From: Cudoniella acicularis
Taxonomy: Eukaryota > Ascomycota > Leotiomycetes > Helotiales > Helotiaceae
Reading direction: 5' to 3'
DNA: 36,416 nucleotides
NCBI GenBank assembly: GCA_013054445.1
Contig: JAAMPI010000470.1
Coordinates: forward strand, 1-36,416
Shown in pieces: positions 32,912-36,416 of this stretch; positions within the stretch are counted from its first letter, which is position 1, and the number at the start of each line of letters is the position of its first letter. The notes under the pieces are model-generated. The model saw only the letters and a program-made list of their open reading frames with translations. It was not told the DNA's origin and did no database searches. The position numbers and the translations under genes were made by a program.

Positions 32912-35244
32912 TTTCTAAGTATATATTTTTTGGTGATTTAGGGGAAAAGAGCGAAAGAAACTCTTAGATATGTCTATCTGTTTGAAAAAGGAGGATGGTA
33001 ATGTGTATATGATTTCATGAGGAAGGAAGTTGGTGGTAGACTAACTGGGGGAACGAAAGAAAATGACGGGATGAAATAGGAATTTGAATCCCAAAACTTG
33101 AAAATAAAATAAACCATTGCATCCACATGCACACATGAGCATAATCTCTATGGCCTTATTTCCACGTGCATCTATTTCTTCTTACATATTCTAGGGAGTC
33201 GGGCACTTACTCTTCTCTCGAGTCTTGACTTTTGTAAACGATTACGTTTCAAGGGTAGCCAAATCCTAGCTAGTCAAAGAATTAGCCTCCTAAATTTCCC
33301 TCAAATTTACTCTCTTGGGTCTCTTCCTCTGAAAAGAGCTTGAAAAGTGATATTTCTCTTTACCTAAATTCGTCATGTCAGCAGCGTCGCGAAAGCGCAT
33401 AAACACTTGAAAGTTATTAATATAATCAATAAGTTTAAGAACATTAAATTCAAAAAGATTAATAAAAAAAAACTAGCTATGAATAGACTTGTATAGTTTG
33501 AACAGTCTTTTATAGAAAAGTGGCGTTGATTCTTTGAACTGATTCCTGGAACATAACTCGCAACACTTCGAATAGCTTTGACCACAATGAGGCATGGTTT
33601 TCATCGCACCCGGTGTTAAATATCCAGCTGCGATTGAAAGATCATCGTCTTGTACTAAAAGAGTCCAAATAGAGATACTAAAGGCCTGATCCATCTCAAA
33701 TCACGGCCCAGCCTCTCTACGAAGCCTAGCCTCACTACCCACCTGAATGCATTCCCAGACTTGCGGCCGCCAATCTCACAATGAGAAGCCCTATTTTGTA
33801 CAATCTGCTAATATCCGTACCGGTCATGTTATCAAAATTTCGGCTGTTGCCCACGAATCATAATGCAAGAGGTTGATGTTTTCTCGGCTCGATCGGACGG
33901 GTGACGGGGGACGGGTGCATCGAAATTCGAAATATGTCGCTTTTAAATATTATATTTATTTAATTAAGGACCACGAGAGTGTTTTTCGGAAGTATACTAC
34001 GAGAGCTTCAATCTCTTAAAATTTTAAGAGGTTGTTGTCGCGGAGATAGTGTCTCGTTTATTAAGGGGACAAGGGGAAGTCAGTCGCATCGCCATCAAGT
34101 AATGAACTTCAACCACCACCCAAGTTTGTCGCAATTCCAACCGGTAATTATATTGCTTTAATGTTATATTTTTTGTTGGACGTGATTTTTTTATGATTAG
34201 AAGCAAGGTGCTAATGAAAAGCAATATCACAGGATTCCTGTATTATTAAATTTCAAAAAAGCTGGAATCCTGCTTTTTTGACAAACGTAACAATAAACGA
34301 CAAATTTTGTGGAAATATATATTTCCAAAATTCTATAACCTTATATACAACGTATAATTTAAATTTTAGTGACAATAAAAGTGTGAAATGTTGAAAAATG
34401 GGTTGCAAGTTGAATATCATCCTTGAATCGTAGGGTCGCTGATCCTCAAGATGGCCGAAAAAGAAAATTGTTACGCAAGAGAAATGCCTCCGAGTTTTTA
34501 TTGTAGGAACCTCATTTTCGGATTCTAGGGCTACTGCATTTTGTATTTGCAAAAATCCAAGAAAAATTTTTAAATTCTAAAAAATGATTTTCAAGGAAAG
34601 GCAGCTCCGTTTTTGTGTGCGACGAACAGTATTATTTCTCCAGTCCCCAAAGGCACTACTTTTTAAGAACTAGAACTGGGCCCCCAGGCACATATGGAAT
34701 TTCCATAAGACCCTAGTAAAGTATATTATTTCGAGCTATCAGACAAAATTACAGTCTCGGAGTTGCTCGAAATTCTAAATATACTTTGGTTGAAAAACGC
34801 GATATAGGAAGTCCTGTTTTCATTTCTAGAAAAATTTCTAGCTATTTTAGGAGTGGGAGGATATATTTCGTCGATTAGGGGCTTCTTGAATTCTTCTATT
34901 GCTCCGATCGTGTAGCCGTTGCGTCCGCTTCGCGAGATGTCAATAAGACACTTGAATACAATTAATTAAGAACTTATGAAAAAGCGCACAAAAATATTAG
35001 AGCTAGATATTGCTAGGGCAATCTTAGTTTTTTTCTAAGTAAAATGATATCTTGTGGTAAGATTGTGTTGACATTTTGAAGTGTTGTGAGTAGTTTCGCG
35101 TCACGCGTGTCGCGCGGGGCTAGAAAGTTTGAAGAGACAATTTTGACAATCCAATTACTCTGCCCCCTTTTTTTTTAACTGGCTTAGAGGCAGATTTGTT
35201 GAACTTCCTCAAGGAGCAAGTCGGCGAAGTCTCAGTCTTGAGTC
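32912..35244. other. AT-rich gene-poor region
   Basis: No frame here is long or recognisable. Base composition becomes strongly AT-rich, notably 33370-33490 and 33930-34620, in contrast to the coding regions to the left. This is compatible with decayed repeat DNA, possibly mutated by RIP, but I see no terminal repeats or transposase/reverse-transcriptase remnants that would name an element. Confidence 0.45.
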
Positions 35245-35650
35245 TTGAAGTAGAGTGAATCATTCCTACGCCTGCTCTTTGAACGAATTGTTACACTTCG
35301 CAATTGTCCCCCGCGAAAGACCACGTGAACCCGTATAGTTTTAAAGCATAGTGAATCTTTATATTTCTCCTTTCGTTGCACTTCGCAGTTGTCCCCCGTG
35401 GAAAACCACGTGAGCATATAATGTTAAGGCAGAGTGAATCCTTCCTCCCCGCCTACTCTTTGAACGATTTGTTGCACTTCGTAATTGTCCCCCGTGAAAA
35501 ACCACATGAACTGACAGTCTCAAAGAAGATTGAATCCTTATTTCTCTCCGTTTGTTGCACATCGTAAAAGTCCCCCGCAAAAAATCACGTGGGCTCATAT
35601 TCTTGAAGAATAGTGAATCCGTTCTCCCGCCCTACACTTCAGAAATTGTT
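35245..35650. repeat. Tandem array of about 85-96-bp units with CACGTG cores
   Basis: Four diverged copies of a unit containing TTGYACTTCGNARTTGTCCC, then CCCG, an A-rich spacer and CCACGTGA, are phased at about 35304, 35389, 35485 and 35568, with a fifth partial copy near 35610-35650. Unit lengths alternate (about 85, 96, 83), and the spacer after AGTGAATCC alternates between a longer form containing CCTACTCTTTGAACGA and a shorter one, so the array is built of dimers about 180 bp long. In the second copy CGTGG-AAAA-CCACG (35397-35410) is a perfect hairpin. An isolated related motif (CGTGAAAACCACGT) lies at 36104-36117. Confidence 0.85.
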
Positions 35651-35811
35651 ATAATTCCTAGTTATCCGTACCAAAAACATATATACTAGATAGAGCGCTT
35701 GATAGTTCCCTCGCTTGTACTGAATAAAAAGCAAGGCGGTTGCTAGCTGTCTAGCTTCTTAACGAGCTCGATATACCAAAAAAAAAAACCCCTCCCCTCC
35801 TTACTTCCCCC

Positions 35812-35992
35812 AAAAAGATGGATTGACAAGGACTCGAACCTTGGACCTCGCACTCAAGCCTCGTTAGCAAGGTACTGCAGAGGGTGAATCCCTCAATAAT
35901 CACCGATATTTCAGTTTGAGTCTCTTAACTACCGCAAAGGAACCCCTTAATATCAACTTCGAGTTTGCGCTCTACCACCGAGCTGTCAGCCC
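35812..35992 (-). tRNA. tRNA-like Pol III unit with large internal insertion (intron or pseudo-tRNA)
   Basis: Read on the minus strand, 35992-35986 gives GGGCTGA, followed by CA and a D-arm (GCTCGGTGGTAGAGC, 35983-35969) that also forms an A box. At the other end, 35843-35827 is a perfect T-arm (CAAGG-TTCGAGT-CCTTG) containing a consensus B box (GGTTCGAGTCC), preceded by a canonical AGGTC variable loop. It is followed by TCAATCC plus an A discriminator (35819), and a TTTTT terminator lies at 35816-35812. The two acceptor strands pair at 6 of 7 positions (one G-T, one C-A mismatch). The whole is 174 nt, about 100 nt longer than a tRNA, with the excess between the D-arm and the variable loop. 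Hairpins in the excess include GAGGG-ATTCA-CCCTC and CGCAAA/TTTGCG. I cannot assign an anticodon. It could be an intron-bearing tRNA, a disrupted tRNA or a tRNA-derived SINE-like unit. Confidence 0.45.
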
Positions 35993-36416
35993 TTTTTGTT
36001 GAGGGAAAATTGCTTAACGTGAACTATAAGGGGCATACGTAGCGAGATAATGTTAGGTGATGGGGGACGAGGGTACTCACTTCGCTTCGAAGCCAGACTG
36101 GCTCGTGAAAACCACGTTAATCTACCGCAGAGATTGACGAGAGTCAGTTTACGCTATAATAATACATCGAGTGAATGTTTTCGTTCTCGACTCGTAAATA
36201 TAGAGACATTTACTATCTACAATACCTGTCCCTTGAAAAGGGCCAAAACACTATTTTACACCCAAAACTCACATTTTCACATTAAAATAATTCTACAACC
36301 TGGTAATTATTTTAAAAATCGTAACTGGTAGCTCTATTAAACTTAACTAAATCTTTAAATCTGTCGATTTAAAATTTTAGTAACGGCCTTATATAAGCTT
36401 TTATTAATAAAACTTT
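35993..36416. other. AT-rich right end, no gene
   Basis: Only a 93-codon frame without recognisable features is present. The sequence grows AT-rich toward the edge. A single hairpin motif related to the upstream tandem array is present at 36104-36117. Confidence 0.4.

Overview
The window looks like nuclear DNA from a filamentous ascomycete (Pezizomycotina; a Leotiomycetes-type genome is my guess, not shown by the sequence). Coding regions are broken by many introns of about 48-66 bp with GTAAGT/GTATGT-type donors, CTAAC/CTAAT-like branch sites and YAG acceptors. The gene set includes an Ssk1-type response regulator, a Zn2Cys6 regulator, a Dal5-type permease and GPI-anchored Ser/Thr-rich wall proteins, all typical of these fungi.

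Layout. 1-7.0 kb: an alanine-rich-coding hexamer repeat at the left edge, then almost 7 kb with no convincing gene. 7.0-9.3 kb (+): the Ssk1-like response regulator of the HOG osmotic/oxidative stress pathway. 11.3-12.7 kb (-): a low-complexity nuclear-type protein with a possible trihelix/SANT-like domain. 13.5-20.1 kb (+): three co-oriented genes: a DUF1445/D-glutamate cyclase-like enzyme, a Zn2Cys6 transcription factor (5 exons) and a Dal5/Tna1-family MFS permease (8 exons). Enzyme, regulator and transporter side by side suggest a small catabolic cluster for an amino-acid-derived acid or related anion; this is inference. 20.6-21.2 kb (-): the 3' part of a single-membrane-segment protein whose start I cannot find. 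22.0-24.0 kb (-): a membrane-anchored pepsin-fold protein that lacks its first catalytic aspartate.

25.7-32.9 kb (+): two tandem paralogues of a secreted, Ser/Thr-rich, GPI-anchored-type protein. The downstream copy (801 aa) is intact. The upstream copy has all splice sites and frames intact but two in-frame TAG codons, both within the heptamer TTAGGCC. It is either a very young pseudogene or a candidate for stop-codon recoding, for example A-to-I mRNA editing. Between the two lies a degenerate frame resembling Ulp1-type (C48) proteases.

33-36.4 kb: AT-rich, gene-poor DNA. It contains a tandem array of about 85-96 bp units with CACGTG cores and, on the minus strand, a tRNA-like RNA polymerase III unit with good tRNA ends but an unexplained extra ~100 nt in the middle.

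Exon coordinates were assigned by hand from splice consensus and frame continuity. Families were assigned from remembered motifs; no database search was possible.
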